NCBI RefSeq assembly: GCF_036038375.1
Contig: NZ_CP107935.1
Span: 5,890,001-5,954,000 of the forward strand
Source: Streptomyces sp. NBC_00414
Lineage (GTDB): Bacteria; Actinomycetota; Actinomycetes; Streptomycetales; Streptomycetaceae
Reading direction: 5' to 3'
DNA length: 64,000 nt
A program made the position numbers and the translations under genes. The notes under the pieces are model-generated. The model saw nothing but the letters and a program-made list of their open reading frames with translations, made no database searches and was not told where the DNA came from. Numbering within the stretch: position 1 is the first letter of the stretch; each line of letters opens with the position of its first letter. This document shows positions 7,884-17,229 of the stretch, in pieces.

Positions 7884-9731
7884 ATGGGCACGACACGGGA
7901 CACCGACGTGCGGACCGAGGGCGGGAACGGCGACCGGGGCGACGCGAACGGTACGGGTGACACCGCCGTGCGGGACGCCGGCGATCTCGGCGCGGCCGGC
8001 GCCCAGTTGTCCACCGCGCCCCGCGAGACCGCGATGCCCGGCTCCTTCGGCGGTGCGCGCACCCCGGGCGCCACGGGATGGCTCGGCTGGGCCGGCCGTG
8101 AGGTCATCGGCTGGGCGCGCTGGATCTGGCGGCAGCTGACCTCGATGCGGGTCGCGCTGCTCCTGCTCTTCATGCTGTCCCTCGGCGCGATCCCCGGCTC
8201 GCTGATCCCGCAGTCCGGGACCGACGAGACGAAGGTGGCCGACTTCCTGGCCCGGCACACCACGGTCGGGCCGATCTACGAGAAGCTCGGGCTGTTCCAC
8301 GTCTACAGCTCCGCCTGGTTCTCCGCGATCTACATCCTTCTCTTCATCTCGCTCATCGGCTGCATCGTGCCCCGCACCTGGCAGTTCGTCGGCCAGCTGC
8401 GCGGCCGCCCGCCGCGCGCCCCGCGCCTGCTGACCCGGCTGCCCGCGTACACCACCTGGCGGACCGAGGCCGGGCCCGAGGAGGTCCGGGACGAGGCGCT
8501 GAAGCTCCTGCGGAAACGGCGCTTCCGTGCCCACCTCGACGGGGACGCGGTCGCCGCCGAGAAGGGCTACCTCCGCGAGGTCGGCAACCTCGCCTTCCAC
8601 ATCGCGCTGATCGTGATGCTGGTCGCCTTCGCCTGGGGCCAGCTCTTCAAGTCCGAGGGCAACAAGCTGATCGTCGAGGGCGACGGCTTCGCCAACACCC
8701 TCACGCAGTACGACGACTTCAAGTCCGGGAGCCTCTTCGACACGAACGACCTGGAGCCCTTCAGCTTCGTACTGAAGGACTTCGAGGGCACGTACGAGGA
8801 GACGGGGCCCAACAAGGGCACGCCGCGCACGTACCAGGCGAAGGTCGACTACAGCGTGGGCGCGGACGGCGAGGAGCAGAAGAAGACCGTCAAGGTCAAC
8901 GAGCCGCTGGACATCGACGACTCGAAGGTCTACCTCACCGCCCACGGCTACGCGCCCGTCGTCACCGTCCGGGACGGCAAGGGCGACATCGTCTACCGGC
9001 AGGCCGTGCCGCTGCTGCCGCTCGACTCGAACGTCACCTCGACCGGCGCGATCAAGGTCATGGACGGCTACAAGGACGCCAAGGGGAAGCAGGAGCAGCT
9101 CGGCTTCCAGGCGTTCTTCCTTCCGGCGTACGGCGGGGACGGCACCGCGGTGGTCTCGCAGTTCCCGGCGCTGCTGAACCCGGTGCTGAACCTGGCTGCG
9201 TACCACGGCGACCTCGGTGTCGACGCGGGGCTGCCGCAGAGCGTGTACCAGCTTGAGAAGAAGAACATGAAGGAGTTCAAGAACTCCAAGGGCGAGCAGC
9301 TGCGGGAGAACCTGAAGCCCGGCGAGACCATGCGGCTCCCCAACGGCGCCGGCTCGATCACCTTCGAGAAGGGCGTCAAGGAGTGGGCGAACTTCCAGGT
9401 CACCCGTCAGCCCGGCGCGGGCTGGGCCCTCGTCGGGGCCTTCGGCGCCATCTTCGGTCTCGCCGCCTCCCTCTTCATCCAGCGCCGCCGCGTGTGGGTG
9501 CGTGCCGTGACCGGCCCCGACGGCGTCACGGTCGTCGAGATGGCGGGCCTCGGCCGCAGCGAGTCCGCCAAGGTCCCGGAGGAACTGGGCGTCCTGGCCG
9601 GAACCCTGTACGACCTGGCGCCGAGCGTGCCCGACACCCCGGACCAGCCCCGGAGCGACACCCCGGACCAGCCCGAGAACGAGACCCCCGAACCTCCCGC
9701 CGTACCTGCCGAAGGGGCTGAGACGAAGTGA
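7884..9731 (+). CDS. resB: Cytochrome c biogenesis protein ResB (Ccs1)
   Basis: A 615 aa membrane protein of the ResB/Ccs1 family, one half of the System II haem-lyase complex that passes haem outward and attaches it to apocytochrome c. A polar N-terminal leader of ~80 residues precedes the conserved helix pair (RVALLLLFMLSLGAIPGSLIPQ and an IYILLFISLIGCIVPRTWQF segment), then a helix with LAFHIALIVMLVAFAWGQLF, a large extracytoplasmic domain, and a last helix near residues 512-530. The C-terminal tail has direct repeats of DTPDQP. ATG 7884 follows the ccdA stop by three bases. Confidence 0.95.
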   Translation: MGTTRDTDVRTEGGNGDRGDANGTGDTAVRDAGDLGAAGAQLSTAPRETAMPGSFGGARTPGATGWLGWAGREVIGWARWIWRQLTSMRVALLLLFMLSLGAIPGSLIPQSGTDETKVADFLARHTTVGPIYEKLGLFHVYSSAWFSAIYILLFISLIGCIVPRTWQFVGQLRGRPPRAPRLLTRLPAYTTWRTEAGPEEVRDEALKLLRKRRFRAHLDGDAVAAEKGYLREVGNLAFHIALIVMLVAFAWGQLFKSEGNKLIVEGDGFANTLTQYDDFKSGSLFDTNDLEPFSFVLKDFEGTYEETGPNKGTPRTYQAKVDYSVGADGEEQKKTVKVNEPLDIDDSKVYLTAHGYAPVVTVRDGKGDIVYRQAVPLLPLDSNVTSTGAIKVMDGYKDAKGKQEQLGFQAFFLPAYGGDGTAVVSQFPALLNPVLNLAAYHGDLGVDAGLPQSVYQLEKKNMKEFKNSKGEQLRENLKPGETMRLPNGAGSITFEKGVKEWANFQVTRQPGAGWALVGAFGAIFGLAASLFIQRRRVWVRAVTGPDGVTVVEMAGLGRSESAKVPEELGVLAGTLYDLAPSVPDTPDQPRSDTPDQPENETPEPPAVPAEGAETK

Positions 9732-10849
9732 CTCTCGCCGCCGCAACCGACCTCGCCGCCGCGACCGATCTGGCCGCCGCGACCAACGAGCACCTCGCGA
9801 ACGTCAGCAACACGCTGATCTACTCGGCGATGGCCGTCTACACGCTGGCCTTCTTCGCCTACATCGCCGAGTGGCTCCTCGGCAGCCGCAGCAAGGTCGG
9901 CCGTACGGCCGCCGCGCTGACCGCCGACCAGGCCGCCAAGAAGGCCGGGCCCCCGGCCGTCACCGTGCAGAACGCGGGCGGCACCGCCGTACTGGAGCGG
10001 CCCAAGGTCGTCACGCGGGCCGCGGCCGGTGCGCGGGACGTGCCGGACGGGCCCGGCGCGCACGGCGGGGACGAGCAGGGCGACCTCTACGGGCGGATCG
10101 CCATCTCCCTCACCGTGCTCGCGTTCCTCATCGCGTTCGGCGGTGTCCTCGCACGCGCCCTGTCGGTGCAGCGGGCGCCGTGGGGCAACATGTACGAGTT
10201 CAACATCACCTTCTCCACGGTCGCCGTCGGTGTGTATCTCGGGCTGCTGGCGATGAAGAAGAACGTCCGCTGGATGGGCCTCTTCCTGACGACGACGGTC
10301 CTGCTGGACCTCGGCCTCGCCGTCACCGTCCTGTACACGGCCAGCGACCAGCTGGTGCCCGCGCTCCACTCGTACTGGCTCTACATCCACGTCTCCACCG
10401 CGATCTTCTGCGGCGCGGTGTTCTACGTGGGCGCGGTCGGCACGATCCTGTACCTCTTCAAGGACAGCTACGAGAACAAGCTCGCGACCGGCGGCAGGCC
10501 GGGCCGTTTCGCGACCTCCGTGCTGGAGCGGCTGCCCGCCTCGGCCTCGCTCGACAAGTTCTCGTACCGGGTGAACGCCGCCGTCTTCCCGCTGTGGACG
10601 TTCACGATCATCGCCGGCGCGATCTGGGCGGGCGACGCGTGGGGCCGCTACTGGGGCTGGGACCCCAAGGAGACCTGGTCGTTCATCACCTGGGTCGCCT
10701 ACGCCTGCTACCTGCACGCCCGCGCCACCGCCGGCTGGAAGGGCCGCAAGGCCGCGTACATCGCGCTCATCGCCTTCGCCTGCTGGCTGTTCAACTACTA
10801 CGGCGTGAACATCTTCGTCACCGGCAAGCACTCCTACGCCGGCGTTTAG
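9728..10849 (+). CDS. ccsB: Cytochrome c biogenesis protein ResC/CcsA
   Basis: A 373 aa polytopic protein, the second half of the System II haem lyase. The haem-handling tryptophan-rich motif (GRYWGWDPKETWSFITW, near residues 306-322) is intact, with conserved histidines in HSYWLYIHVSTA and the C-terminal HSY. A long polar loop (residues ~55-115) separates the first helix from the conserved core. The GTG start overlaps the resB stop (GTGA), so the two partners are translationally coupled. Confidence 0.95.
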   Translation: MTLAAATDLAAATDLAAATNEHLANVSNTLIYSAMAVYTLAFFAYIAEWLLGSRSKVGRTAAALTADQAAKKAGPPAVTVQNAGGTAVLERPKVVTRAAAGARDVPDGPGAHGGDEQGDLYGRIAISLTVLAFLIAFGGVLARALSVQRAPWGNMYEFNITFSTVAVGVYLGLLAMKKNVRWMGLFLTTTVLLDLGLAVTVLYTASDQLVPALHSYWLYIHVSTAIFCGAVFYVGAVGTILYLFKDSYENKLATGGRPGRFATSVLERLPASASLDKFSYRVNAAVFPLWTFTIIAGAIWAGDAWGRYWGWDPKETWSFITWVAYACYLHARATAGWKGRKAAYIALIAFACWLFNYYGVNIFVTGKHSYAGV

Positions 10850-13044
10850 CGCGGGGTCCGACCGAGGCGAAGGGGGCGGCCCGCGAGGGCGTCCTCGGTC
10901 CAGTGCACGGAGGCCCGCAGCAGCGGCTCCGCGTCCGTCGGCCGGAGCCTCGACAGATGCTCCAGCTCGGACCGCAGCCGCTCGGCGACGACCGGGTCGG
11001 GCAGCGCCAGCGGATCGGTCACCTGCCAGACCCCGTACAGGAGTCGGCGTATCCGCAGGTGCAGGGCGGTGTCGGCGCCCTCCGGCGGTAGCGGGCCGGG
11101 GCCGACGCGGCCCAGCGCGACCCGGGTGCGGGCGTCCGACCACGCGCCGCCGGGGCCGTCCGGGGCGGGCGCGGGGTGGTACGGCGCCGACGCGAGGAGG
11201 ACCAGCGCCGACAGCCAGGTCTTCATGTCGCGCCGGTGGAACGTGTCGCGCAGATACGTGACGGCCGGTTCGGCGGCGCCGAGGGCGAGTTCGTGGTGGA
11301 GCCGGTGGAGGACGCGCCGCTCCTCGTGCCCGGAGCCGTCCGCCGGGCGGCCGTGCGGCGGGCCTTCCGGCGCGGCCGGAGTGTCCGTGCAGTGCGCGAC
11401 GAGTGTGCGGTGTGCCGCCCGCCAGGTGTGGTGGTCCGGCTCCCTGCGGTACAGGTCCAGCAGCAACAGTGCCCGCAGGAACGGGTCGCCGACGAACTGG
11501 CCGGGGACCGTGGGCAGTCCCTCCTCGGCGAGCCGCGCCTCCAGGGCGAGGACCCCCGCCGAGCCGAAGTCGCCGGGGAGCAGGGCCGCGGCCAGCGCGC
11601 ACGCCGACGCGCGGTCGTGGGCCACGGCCAGCAGCGCCAGCTCGTCCCGGTGGCCGTCCGGCACCAGGCGGTCGAGGAGTTCGCGGTGGGCGGGGCGGCC
11701 CTCGCGCGTCTCGCGCGCCTCTTGCGCCTCGTACGTCTTGTGCGCCTCGTGCGTCGTGTGCGGGACGAGGTCGGCGGCGAGGAGTTCGCCGGGGGTACCG
11801 GCGCCCCGGGACAGGTTCTGCCGGGCGGACTCGGCGAACAGGGTCGTGCCGAGCGGGCTGCCGCCGGTCAGCCGGTGGGCGGCGCCCGGCAGCCGGGACG
11901 GTACCGCCAGGCCCCGGCAGGCCGCCTCGACGACTCGCCGGGTGTCGCCGGGGGACAGCGGTGACAGCGGCACGAGCAGGGCCCGGGACGAGGCCGTGCC
12001 GCCGGGCTCCCAGCCGCTCGTGCGGGCCAGCTCGGGCAGGGTGGCGCGGGTCGCGTTGCGCAGGGCCGGATGACCGTGACCGCGCAGCCCGGCGAAGAAC
12101 ACCACCCGGTCGGCGATGCCGCAGGCCCGGTCCCGCAGCACCGCTCCGATCAGTCCGATCCCCGGCGCGGCCTGCGCGTTGTCGATGAGGACCACCGGAC
12201 GCCCGGCCCGGTGCCCGCGCGGCAGCGACCCGCCGTACGCGTCGTCGAGGTCGGCCAGCAGCGCCCGTACGAGATGGCCCTCGGCGTGGGTGCGGGGGTC
12301 GCCGCCCGCTCTGAAGTGCCCCGAGAGCAGCAGGAGTCCGAGCTTCGGGTTGCCTTCGGCGTTCGGGTGGTCGCGGTACCAGGTGGCGGCCTTCCGCAGC
12401 CGGCGGTGCGTGGGCGAGACCCCTTCGGAGAACGCTTCCAGGGCGGCCTCGACGACCGGCTCGACCACCGGACCCGTACCGGACAGCGAGCCGGTGAGCG
12501 GGTCGGTCAGCCGGGCCGACAGCCGGGCGACCCGGCGGCCCGCGTGCGAGCCGACCCATGAGCCGGTGTCGTTCAGCAGCAGGATCCGCTCGGTCTCCCG
12601 GCGGATGCGGGACAGGTCCCGGTCGTGCCAGCCGCCCGCCGCCACGGCCAGCAGGCCCACCGCGAGCCGCGGGAACGGGATCCGGCCCGCCTCGGCCACC
12701 GGCTCCGCGAGCTGCTCGGCGATCGTCACCAGTGCCTGCGACACGGGCGACCGGACGGGCGACCAGCCCTCGTGGGGCCGCCCGGCGGGAGGCTCCGCGA
12801 ACAGGCGCGCCTCGCAGTCGATCAGCGCGACGGGCGTGTGCCCCTCGTACGCGGCCTGCAGCTCCGCCAGTACCGCGCTCTTGCCGAGCCCGCGGGCCCC
12901 GGTGAACACCACGAAGGGGATGTCCCGCGGGTGTTCGCAGGGACTGGGCCCGTGCTGGAACGGGCGCAGGCCGACGAGCCGTGAGGCGAGGCCGGGCGGT
13001 TCCGTGTCGAACAGCGCCCCTCGGCCGTGCAGCCCTCTGCGCAC
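10846..13044 (-). CDS. Large P-loop ATPase, function unknown
   Basis: A 732 aa protein with an N-terminal ATPase module. GTG 13044 is preferred because GGGGGAG lies five bases upstream; the frame stays open to 13143 without a better ribosome site. Residues 49-56 form a Walker A loop, G-A-R-G-L-G-K-S, inside FVVFTGARGLGKSAVL, and VVLIDNAQA near residue 266 could be Walker B. The rest is Ala/Leu/Arg-rich and helical, as in STAND or AAA regulatory ATPases, and no DNA-binding or effector domain is recognisable. It ends convergently inside the ccsB stop region (4-base overlap). Confidence 0.75.
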   Translation of the reverse strand: MRRGLHGRGALFDTEPPGLASRLVGLRPFQHGPSPCEHPRDIPFVVFTGARGLGKSAVLAELQAAYEGHTPVALIDCEARLFAEPPAGRPHEGWSPVRSPVSQALVTIAEQLAEPVAEAGRIPFPRLAVGLLAVAAGGWHDRDLSRIRRETERILLLNDTGSWVGSHAGRRVARLSARLTDPLTGSLSGTGPVVEPVVEAALEAFSEGVSPTHRRLRKAATWYRDHPNAEGNPKLGLLLLSGHFRAGGDPRTHAEGHLVRALLADLDDAYGGSLPRGHRAGRPVVLIDNAQAAPGIGLIGAVLRDRACGIADRVVFFAGLRGHGHPALRNATRATLPELARTSGWEPGGTASSRALLVPLSPLSPGDTRRVVEAACRGLAVPSRLPGAAHRLTGGSPLGTTLFAESARQNLSRGAGTPGELLAADLVPHTTHEAHKTYEAQEARETREGRPAHRELLDRLVPDGHRDELALLAVAHDRASACALAAALLPGDFGSAGVLALEARLAEEGLPTVPGQFVGDPFLRALLLLDLYRREPDHHTWRAAHRTLVAHCTDTPAAPEGPPHGRPADGSGHEERRVLHRLHHELALGAAEPAVTYLRDTFHRRDMKTWLSALVLLASAPYHPAPAPDGPGGAWSDARTRVALGRVGPGPLPPEGADTALHLRIRRLLYGVWQVTDPLALPDPVVAERLRSELEHLSRLRPTDAEPLLRASVHWTEDALAGRPLRLGRTPR

Positions 13045-13201
13045 CGCATCTCCCCCTGGGACCCCGTGGGTCCCGGTTCTCGTAGAGGTGAGGTGTATCA
13101 ACCGCGGGACGGCCAGGGGGCGTTGCTTCGGAGTGGACCGCATGATGTCCGCGGGCTTACGGAAATGTCGGCGCCGTCGGCGGAGTCCGACCGGGCCCGG
13201 T

Positions 13202-14206
13202 TCAGTTCACTGTGATCGAGTCCAGCTTCTCCCGCAGGTACACATGGGAGTCGACGGGTTCGTACGCCACCCGGCCGACCGGGGCCGGGACCGACTCGAC
13301 GCGGGTTCCCGGGGTGCACTCGCCGAAGTAGACGAGGGACATCAGCTCCTCGGTGGGCTCGTCCGCCGGCGGGGGCAGTACGCGGTGGCGGCCCGAGCGC
13401 CAGCGGTCGCCGGTCCAACGGGCCATCAGGTCACCGATGTTGATGGTGAACGCGGCCGGGTCGAAGGGCGCGTCCTGCCAGCCGCCGTCGTCCGTGTGGA
13501 TCTGCAGCCCGCCCTTGCCGGCCTGCCGGTCGAGGATGGTGACCGTGCCGAAGTCGGTGTGGGGGCCGATCCGGAACTGGCCCTCCTCGGGCTCGCCGAC
13601 GACCTCCGTGCCCGGATACCAGTTGATGTTGAAGCCGTAGGTCGGATGGTCCATGTGCCGGGTGAAGAAGTCGGGTTCCAGGCCCAGTGCCTCACCGAGC
13701 AGGGCGAGCAGGTGGTTCTCCAGCTCGGCCATCCGCGCCAGGTACTCCTCGCACAGGGCCCGGAGCCCGGGAGCCTCGGCGGGCCAGACGTTCGGCGCGT
13801 ACCACTGCGCGTCGGTCACCGGGTCGTCGAAGGGCTCGTGCGTCGCGAAGGTCAGGGACTCCTTCAGGTCGGGCGGGGTCGGGGTGCCCTCCGCGTAGCC
13901 GTTGGCCTCGGCGCCCGGACCGAGCCAGCCCCGGCCGCCGACCTTCGCCGCGTACGGCTGCTTGGTCTCGGTGGGCAGCACGAAGAAGGCGCGGGCCGCC
14001 TCGCGGACGCGTACCCGCAGGTCCGGGTCTACGCCGTGACCGGTCACCAGCAGGAATCCGGCGCTCTGGAGCGCGCCGTCGACCGTGCGGGCGATCCGGG
14101 CCCGGGCCTCGGGGTCGCCGGAGAGCCACGGCCCGAGATCGACGGTCGGCACACGGGGGCCGCCGTGGGCGGCGGAGTGGCCGGCGGCGTCACTCACTGA
14201 TCTCAC
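13202..14206 (-). CDS. 2-oxoglutarate/Fe(II)-type oxygenase, isopenicillin N synthase-like
   Basis: A 334 aa member of the isopenicillin N synthase-like dioxygenase family. The N-terminal DIOX_N-type segment (VPTVDLGPWLSGD ... SAGFLLVTGHGVD) is present. The iron ligands are H-x-D in IGPHTDFGTVTIL and the distal His in SGRHRVLPP. Members oxidise small molecules; the substrate is not evident. The GTG start at 14206 has GAGG six bases upstream and overlaps the end of the deaminase gene, so the two are probably co-transcribed. A second GTG at 14197 is an alternative start. Confidence 0.88.
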   Translation of the reverse strand: MRSVSDAAGHSAAHGGPRVPTVDLGPWLSGDPEARARIARTVDGALQSAGFLLVTGHGVDPDLRVRVREAARAFFVLPTETKQPYAAKVGGRGWLGPGAEANGYAEGTPTPPDLKESLTFATHEPFDDPVTDAQWYAPNVWPAEAPGLRALCEEYLARMAELENHLLALLGEALGLEPDFFTRHMDHPTYGFNINWYPGTEVVGEPEEGQFRIGPHTDFGTVTILDRQAGKGGLQIHTDDGGWQDAPFDPAAFTINIGDLMARWTGDRWRSGRHRVLPPPADEPTEELMSLVYFGECTPGTRVESVPAPVGRVAYEPVDSHVYLREKLDSITVN

Positions 14207-14666
14207 CGATGTCCTCGTTCCACAGTGCGGGGTTGTTCCTGACGAAGTCGCGCATCACGGCGACGCACTCGGGGTCGTCGAGGAGCACGATCTCCACGCC
14301 GTGCTCCGCCAGCCAGTCGTGTCCGCCGTGGAAGGTCCGGGCCTCGCCGACGACGACCCGGGAGATCCCGAACTGCCGGACCAGACCGCTGCAGTACCAG
14401 CACGGCGAGAGCGTGGTCACCATCGTCGTGCCGCGGTACGAGCGCTGCCGTCCCGCGTTCCGGAAGGCGGCCGTCTCGGCGTGCGCGGACGGATCGCCGT
14501 CCTGGACGCGGCGGTTGTGGCCCCGGCCCAGCAGGGTGCCGTCCGCCGCGTACAGCGCGGCGCCGATGGGGACACCGCCCTCCGCGAGGCCGGCTCGGGC
14601 CTCCTCGACGGCGGTCGCGAGCCATTGGCGTTCCCGCGTCCCGTCGATGCGCTCGTGGTCGCTCAT
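14190..14666 (-). CDS. Nucleoside/cytosine deaminase family protein
   Basis: A 158 aa zinc deaminase of the cytidine/deoxycytidylate deaminase fold. The zinc and catalytic residues are H-A-E in DPSAHAETAAF (residues 62-64) and P-C-x-x-C in TLSPCWYCSG (cysteines 89 and 92). Close relatives act on cytosine, guanine or small heterocycles, and the short length fits the cytosine deaminase/guanine deaminase-like subgroup. ATG 14666 is used because GGGGAGAG lies eight bases before it; the upstream GTG 14675 would sit on that site. The gene overlaps the oxygenase downstream, pointing to a shared small-molecule catabolic role. Confidence 0.88.
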   Translation of the reverse strand: MSDHERIDGTRERQWLATAVEEARAGLAEGGVPIGAALYAADGTLLGRGHNRRVQDGDPSAHAETAAFRNAGRQRSYRGTTMVTTLSPCWYCSGLVRQFGISRVVVGEARTFHGGHDWLAEHGVEIVLLDDPECVAVMRDFVRNNPALWNEDIGEISE

Positions 14667-14696
14667 GGCATCCACTCTCCCCGATCGGCCCCCGGG

Positions 14697-15194
14697 TCAG
14701 TCCTCCTTCGTCCGCGGGCCGCCCCCACCGGCCCGCAGATCGATCCAGAGGTCGCTCTCACCCGGCAGCGTGTACCGGTCGACCTCGACGTATCCGTGGG
14801 CCCGCGCGAACCGCAGTCCCTCGGAGTTGGCGGCCAGCACGACGGTCTCGATCGTCCGGGCCCCGAGTTCGCGCGCGAGCGCCAGGCCCCGTACATGGAG
14901 CTGCTCGCCGAACCCCCGGCGGCGGTGGGCGGGGAGCACGCGGGCGATCACGGTGGCCGTCGCCTCCGCGCCCTCCGGCGGCCGTACCGTCGTGCAGCCG
15001 ACCAGCACGTCGCCGAGGTACGCCACCTCCAGGTGATACCGGCCGGCCCGTTCCCGGACCTCGCCCGGGGACAGGGCGGCGGGCGGCACGATCACGTTGT
15101 GGACGTGCCGCCAGTCCTCGACGAGGGACTCGGCAGCCGAGCCGTCGGCGCCGGCCCGCGCGACGCCGACCCGTTCGATGCGGAGAGCAGTCAT
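14697..15194 (-). CDS. GNAT family N-acetyltransferase
   Basis: A 165 aa acetyltransferase of the GNAT fold. The acetyl-CoA pyrophosphate loop is in VLPAHRRRGFGEQLHVRGLA (R-R-x-G-F/G), preceded by a beta strand ATATVIARVL. The C-terminal half has the typical AxxxGLRFARAHGYVE segment. The substrate is unknown. ATG 15194 gives MTALRIERVG; the TTG 12 bases upstream has no support. It lies 30 bases before the deaminase gene on the same strand, so the three genes 14190-15194 and 13202 may form one operon. Confidence 0.85.
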   Translation of the reverse strand: MTALRIERVGVARAGADGSAAESLVEDWRHVHNVIVPPAALSPGEVRERAGRYHLEVAYLGDVLVGCTTVRPPEGAEATATVIARVLPAHRRRGFGEQLHVRGLALARELGARTIETVVLAANSEGLRFARAHGYVEVDRYTLPGESDLWIDLRAGGGGPRTKED

Positions 15195-15277
15195 CGCAGC
15201 AGGCAATCGCGTGGCCGGTGGGGCGTCAACCGCGTAAATGCCGTTGTCCCTCCCCGGGGGCGTGGTGAGGATGGGAC

Positions 15278-16129
15278 ATGCCTCACTTCTCCGCTCCCGA
15301 CGGCACCCGGCTCGCCTACCGCTCGGAGGGCGGGGGCGGGGGCGTGCCGCTGCTCTGTCTGCCGGGTGGGGCGATGCGGGCGTCGGACTACCTCGGGGAC
15401 CTGGGCGGGCTGTCGGCGTACCGGAGGCTGGTGCTGCTCGATCTGCGGGGCACCGGCGGCTCCCAGGTGCCCGCCGACCCGGCGACGTACCGCTGCGACC
15501 GGCAGGTCGACGACGTCGAGGCCCTGCGCGAGCACCTCGGACTGGAGGGCGTCGACCTGCTCGCGCACTCGGCGGCCGGTGACCTCGCGATCCTGTACGC
15601 GGCCCGGTATCCGGGGCGCCTGCGGACGCTCACGCTCGTCGCGGCGAGGGCCCGTGCGCTCGGGGTCGGCTTCCTGCCCGAGCACCGGCGCGAGGCGGCG
15701 GCGCTGCGGGTGGGCGAGCCGTGGTTCGAGGGCGCCCACGCGGCGTACCTGAGGATCTGGGGCGGGTCCGCCACCGACGCCGACTTCGAGGCCGGGACCC
15801 CCTTCTTCTACGGGCGCTGGGACGCAGCCGCCCGTGCGCACGCCGCGGCCGAGCCGGCGCAGATCAACGACGAGGCGGCGGACGTGTACGCGTCCGCCGG
15901 AGCGTTCGCCGATCCCGCGGGCGTGCGGGCCGCCGTCGCCGGGCTCGACGCGCGGGTGCTCGTCCTCGCGGGGGAGCTGGACGGCGGCCCGCTGCCGCGC
16001 GTGGCCGCCACGGTCGCCGGGCTGTTCCCCGGCGGTGAGGTGTTCGTCCAGCCGGGTGCCGGACACTTCCCGTGGGTGGACGATCCGGACCTCTTCGCGG
16101 GCACTGTCGGCAAGTTCCTTGCCTCGTAG
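15278..16129 (+). CDS. Alpha/beta hydrolase
   Basis: A 283 aa alpha/beta-hydrolase with the fold's order of elements: the oxyanion strand PLLCLPGGAMRASDYLG, the LLDLRGTGGS strand, the nucleophile elbow with Ser98 in LLAHSAAGDL, and the catalytic histidine in PGAGHFPWVDDPDLF. The elbow reads A-H-S-A-A instead of G-x-S-x-G, which is unusual but keeps small residues at both sides. It resembles the proline iminopeptidase/epoxide hydrolase groups; the substrate is unknown. It is transcribed away from the acetyltransferase and convergent with the aldo/keto reductase. Confidence 0.87.
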   Translation: MPHFSAPDGTRLAYRSEGGGGGVPLLCLPGGAMRASDYLGDLGGLSAYRRLVLLDLRGTGGSQVPADPATYRCDRQVDDVEALREHLGLEGVDLLAHSAAGDLAILYAARYPGRLRTLTLVAARARALGVGFLPEHRREAAALRVGEPWFEGAHAAYLRIWGGSATDADFEAGTPFFYGRWDAAARAHAAAEPAQINDEAADVYASAGAFADPAGVRAAVAGLDARVLVLAGELDGGPLPRVAATVAGLFPGGEVFVQPGAGHFPWVDDPDLFAGTVGKFLAS

Positions 16130-16152
16130 GGCTGTTGGTCGGGCGTCGGTGT

Positions 16153-17142
16153 TCAGGGGGTCGGGGTCTCCTCGGTGAGCAGGCCCGTCGTCCTCAGGGC
16201 GGTCCAGAAGTCCGCCGGGACGGGGTGGCCGAAGAGCCGCACGTTCTGGGCGACCTCGTCGGCCGAGCGGGCACCGACGACCACACTCGTGACGGCGGGG
16301 TGCCCGAGCGGGAACTGCGCGGCGGCCGCGAGCGGCGGCACGTCGAAGTCCGCGCACACCTTCCGCAACGCCCTGATGCGCGCGGCCAGTTCGGAGGGGA
16401 CCGAGGTGTATCCGTGCGGCGCCCCCGGGCGGGGGTCGGCCAGCAGGCCGGACTGGTAGACGCCCGCGGCCATGACGGAGACCCCGCGCTCGGCACACAG
16501 CGGCAGCAACTCGTCCAGCCCGGAACGGTCGAGGAGGGTGTAACGCCCGGCCAGCAGGACACAGTCCGGGCCCGGCGCCGCCGCCTCCCGCAGGTAACGG
16601 GCCGCCACCGGCGCGTGGTTGACGCCGATCGAGACGGCTCCGACGACACCCGCGGCACGCAGTTCGGCCAGCGCGCGATACGCCTCCGAGACCGCGGTGC
16701 CGAAGTCCTCGTCGGGGTCGTGCACATGGAGGACGTCGACCCGGTCGAGCCCCAGCCGCTCCAGACTCTCCTCGACCGAACGCATCACCCCGGCGTACGA
16801 GTAGTCGAGCCGCGGTCCGACGCCCGCCGGAGGGTCCGCCCAGATCGGCTGGGTGTCTGGACCTCCCGGCTCGATGATCCGCCCGACCTTGGTGCACAGC
16901 GCGTAGGCGTCCCGCGGCCGGGCGGCGAGAGCGGCTCCGGTACGGGTCTCCGAGCGCCCGTACCCGTACACGGGGGCCGTGTCGTACAGCCGTATGCCCA
17001 GGTCCCAGGCGGTGTCGAGGACGCCGGCCGCCTGCTCGTCGGACACCGGCTCGAACAGCCCGCCAAGGGAGGCCAGTCCCAGCCCGAGACGGCTGACCCG
17101 CAGTCCCGTGCGGCCCAGTGGTACGAGTTCGTCGGCTCTCAT
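16153..17142 (-). CDS. Aldo/keto reductase
   Basis: A 329 aa NAD(P)H-dependent oxidoreductase of the aldo/keto reductase barrel. The start LVPLGRTGLRVSRLGLGLASLGG is typical. The catalytic set is visible as Asp and Tyr in RLYDTAPVYGYGRSE, Lys in ALCTKVGR and a histidine in VLHVHDPDE. It resembles the L-fucose/D-threo-aldose dehydrogenase subgroup. It is 87 bases downstream of the histidine kinase gene on the same strand, so they could share a transcript. Confidence 0.9.
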   Translation of the reverse strand: MRADELVPLGRTGLRVSRLGLGLASLGGLFEPVSDEQAAGVLDTAWDLGIRLYDTAPVYGYGRSETRTGAALAARPRDAYALCTKVGRIIEPGGPDTQPIWADPPAGVGPRLDYSYAGVMRSVEESLERLGLDRVDVLHVHDPDEDFGTAVSEAYRALAELRAAGVVGAVSIGVNHAPVAARYLREAAAPGPDCVLLAGRYTLLDRSGLDELLPLCAERGVSVMAAGVYQSGLLADPRPGAPHGYTSVPSELAARIRALRKVCADFDVPPLAAAAQFPLGHPAVTSVVVGARSADEVAQNVRLFGHPVPADFWTALRTTGLLTEETPTP

Positions 17143-17229
17143 CGGCCCGTGCCGCCTTCCGTTGTCGCCAGTGATTCCGTCGCTGCTGGTGGTCGGACCG
17201 ACTCCGGGGACGGAGCCGCTCCCGTCGGC

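Noticed and set aside
9407..12559. Very long open frame (about 1050 codons) on the minus strand
   Set aside because: It crosses three well-supported genes, is Arg/Pro/Gly-rich throughout, and is a GC-rich shadow of the real frames. The same holds for 7221-9746, 15191-17428, 16072-18309 and 43442-46618.
13202..14206. Beta-lactam biosynthesis gene (true isopenicillin N synthase)
   Set aside because: Family features are generic for this oxygenase group, and no peptide synthetase or other beta-lactam gene is nearby.
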